This document shows, piece by piece, positions 62,622 through 64,000 of a stretch of 64,000 nucleotides of DNA (position 1 is the stretch's first letter; each line of letters opens with the position of its first letter). The stretch comes from Struthio camelus (lineage: Eukaryota; Chordata; Aves; Struthioniformes; Struthionidae). Under the pieces are notes generated by a model that was not told the DNA's origin, searched no databases, and was given only the letters and a program-made list of their open reading frames with translations. Position numbers and translations under genes: made by a program. The DNA is taken from positions 22,937,068 to 23,001,067 of the forward strand of contig NC_090952.1 of the NCBI RefSeq assembly GCF_040807025.1, given 5' to 3'.

Positions 62622-62918
62622 TTTTCCTTTCTTTTCCTGTCCTTTCCCCTTCTTTTTTTCCTGTCCTTTTTCCTTCTCCTCCTTCCCTTCATCTCTCCTC
62701 TCCTCTCTCCCCCCTTTCTCCCTTCCTCTTTTTTCCTTTCCCTTCTGTTTTCCGTTGCTTTCCCCTTTTCCGTTGCTTTCCTCTTGGCTGTCCCCTTTTC
62801 CTTTCTTTTATTTTCCTGTCCTTTCTCCCTTCTCCTGTCCTTCCTCTTTTTTCCTTTCCCTCTCCCTTTTTCCTTTGCTTTCCCCTTTGCTTTCCTCTTT
62901 CCCCTCCTTCCCCTCCCC
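62622..62918 (+). repeat. Polypyrimidine tract of about 300 bp
   Basis: The plus strand is almost wholly C and T, with units such as CCTTTT, TTTCC and CCTGTCCTTT, broken by a few G bases. It directly abuts the CpG island. Such purine/pyrimidine tracts can form triplex (H-DNA). The long lysine/arginine-rich and serine/phenylalanine-rich frames here are by-products of composition. Confidence 0.9.
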
Positions 62919-62919
62919 G

Positions 62920-63990
62920 CGGACCCCCCCACCCCTTCGCCTCCCAGCCGCGGCGGGGCGGGCGGAGGGTGCTGCGGCAGCCGCTCGGCCCGCGGCGGGG
63001 CGGAGCGGGGCGCCGGCGCCGCCTGTCACTTCCCCTTCCCCTTCCCCGCGCCGCGATCCGGCTCCGGGTCAGAGCCGCAGCGGCCGCCCCGCAGCACCGC
63101 CCGCCGCCGCCGCCATGCCCCGGGGCTGCGCGCCCGCCCGCCCGCCGCCGTGAGTACCGCCCGGCCCGGCCGCGAGCGCCGCCGCCGCCGCCCCCCGCCC
63201 CGGCCCCGCGCTGCCCGGCGGGCGCCCCGCCGCCGCCGCCGCCACCCCGCGCTCCCTGCAGGTGTCACCCGCGCTCCCCCGCGCGTGGCGCCGCCCGGCC
63301 CCGCGGCGGCGGGCACCGTCAGCCTGTGGCCCCGCCGCTCTTCCCGGCTCGTCCCCGCCGGTGGTCCCATCGCTGTATATCGCGGCGCCCCCCCCCCCCC
63401 ACGCGTGTCACCGTGCGGTCTCTGCGGGAGACGCTGCCACCAGCCGGTCCCCTGGAGTGGCCCCGGCCAGTCCCCACCACTGGGCAGTCCCCGCGGGCGT
63501 CCGCAGCCAGGGCGCAGGGGGGTCACTGCCTGACCCCACGGGTGTCCCCGCTGCGCTTACCCGAGGCGGCAGGCGGCTCGTAGCTGCGGTTGTCAGGGAG
63601 CAAACCTGCCCGGCTGGGTTAGTCACAGGGGGGCGAAAGCGTTGCAGCGCGAAACGGGGGGGCTGACAGCCGGCACGGCTCCGGGCGTTGCGTGCGGCGC
63701 GTTTTGTCCGCCGAGATCCCCTTCCTCCGAGGCGACGGGGGGCTGGACCGGCGGGCGACAAACGGCGCTCCCCAGCCGTCTCCGTGTCTGCGCCTTGCCG
63801 GTTTTTGCAGAGCCGACAGTTTGTCCGTGTCGCGGCTCCTGCTGAACTCGGAGGCAAATCTCTTCCTGAGCAGCGTGGGTCGTCAAGCGCCCGAAATGCC
63901 GCTGTCCCTGGCAGTCGGAGCAGCCGGGCGCTGCCTGGCGGGGGGCTGCTCCGGCTCCAGCCCTCCGCTCTCGTTTGGTCGATGGGTCCC
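62920..63990 (+). promoter_or_regulatory. CpG island inside ARHGEF6 intron 2
   Basis: GC content and CpG density rise abruptly after the pyrimidine tract and stay high to near the window end. The island contains GCC repeats and GC-box-like sequence, with no TATA box. It is well separated from the first coding exon of ARHGEF6, which is not in a CpG island, so it is likely an alternative ARHGEF6 promoter or the promoter of another transcript. Confidence 0.7.
63115..63149 (+). other. Candidate first coding exon within the CpG island
   Basis: An ATG in a good Kozak setting (GCCGCCATGC) opens 11 codons (MPRGCAPARPP) plus two bases, then meets a consensus donor GTGAGT at 63150. I do not recognise the peptide. 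It could start a CH-less ARHGEF6 isoform or an unrelated gene, or be chance in GC-rich DNA. Confidence 0.3.
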
Positions 63991-64000
63991 TGTCCTCGTT

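Noticed and set aside
62498-63583. 361-codon plus-strand open frame and overlapping long frames
   Set aside because: The first half is the translated pyrimidine tract and the second half is CpG-island proline/arginine sequence. It is a compositional by-product.

Overview
This is vertebrate nuclear DNA, most likely from a bird or another sauropsid. It holds three spliced, multi-exon protein genes with GT-AG introns and CpG-island promoters. RBMX followed downstream on the same strand by ARHGEF6 matches the order on human Xq26. I saw no mammalian-type repeats (Alu, L1) by eye. The species cannot be fixed from sequence alone.

Layout. (1) Positions 1-6803: AT-rich DNA with no exon I can support; it is the last intron and/or 3' flank of the next gene. 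(2) Positions 6804-33562, minus strand: a TM9SF2-family nine-span membrane protein gene. I traced 16 consecutive coding exons with intact frame and matching splice phases (about 624 codons). The short C-terminal exon was not found. A CpG-island promoter lies at about 33.1-33.9 kb. (3) About 33.9-37.9 kb: intergenic. (4) 38.2-48.9 kb, plus strand: RBMX (hnRNP G), complete, with a CRE and TATA box, a noncoding first exon and eight coding exons (380 aa). Intron 2 carries a C/D-box snoRNA that I identify as SNORD61 from its boxes and its 18S rRNA guide. (5) About 48.9-56.8 kb: intergenic. (6) From 56826 to beyond the window end: the first two coding exons of ARHGEF6 (alpha-PIX), encoding most of its CH domain. 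(7) 62.6-64.0 kb, inside ARHGEF6 intron 2: a roughly 300-bp polypyrimidine tract next to a strong CpG island with a candidate first exon.

The main biological point is the TM9SF2-like gene. It sits head-to-head with RBMX, beside ARHGEF6, whereas human TM9SF2 lies on chromosome 13 near ARHGEF7. Human X and 13 share many paralogous pairs, so this is probably a second TM9SF2 copy (an ohnolog) kept here and lost in mammals. Other points of interest are a possible intronic-polyadenylation short form of RBMX, the absence of a segment found in human RBMX, a UG-repeat just upstream of TM9SF2-like exon 7, and the CpG island within ARHGEF6.
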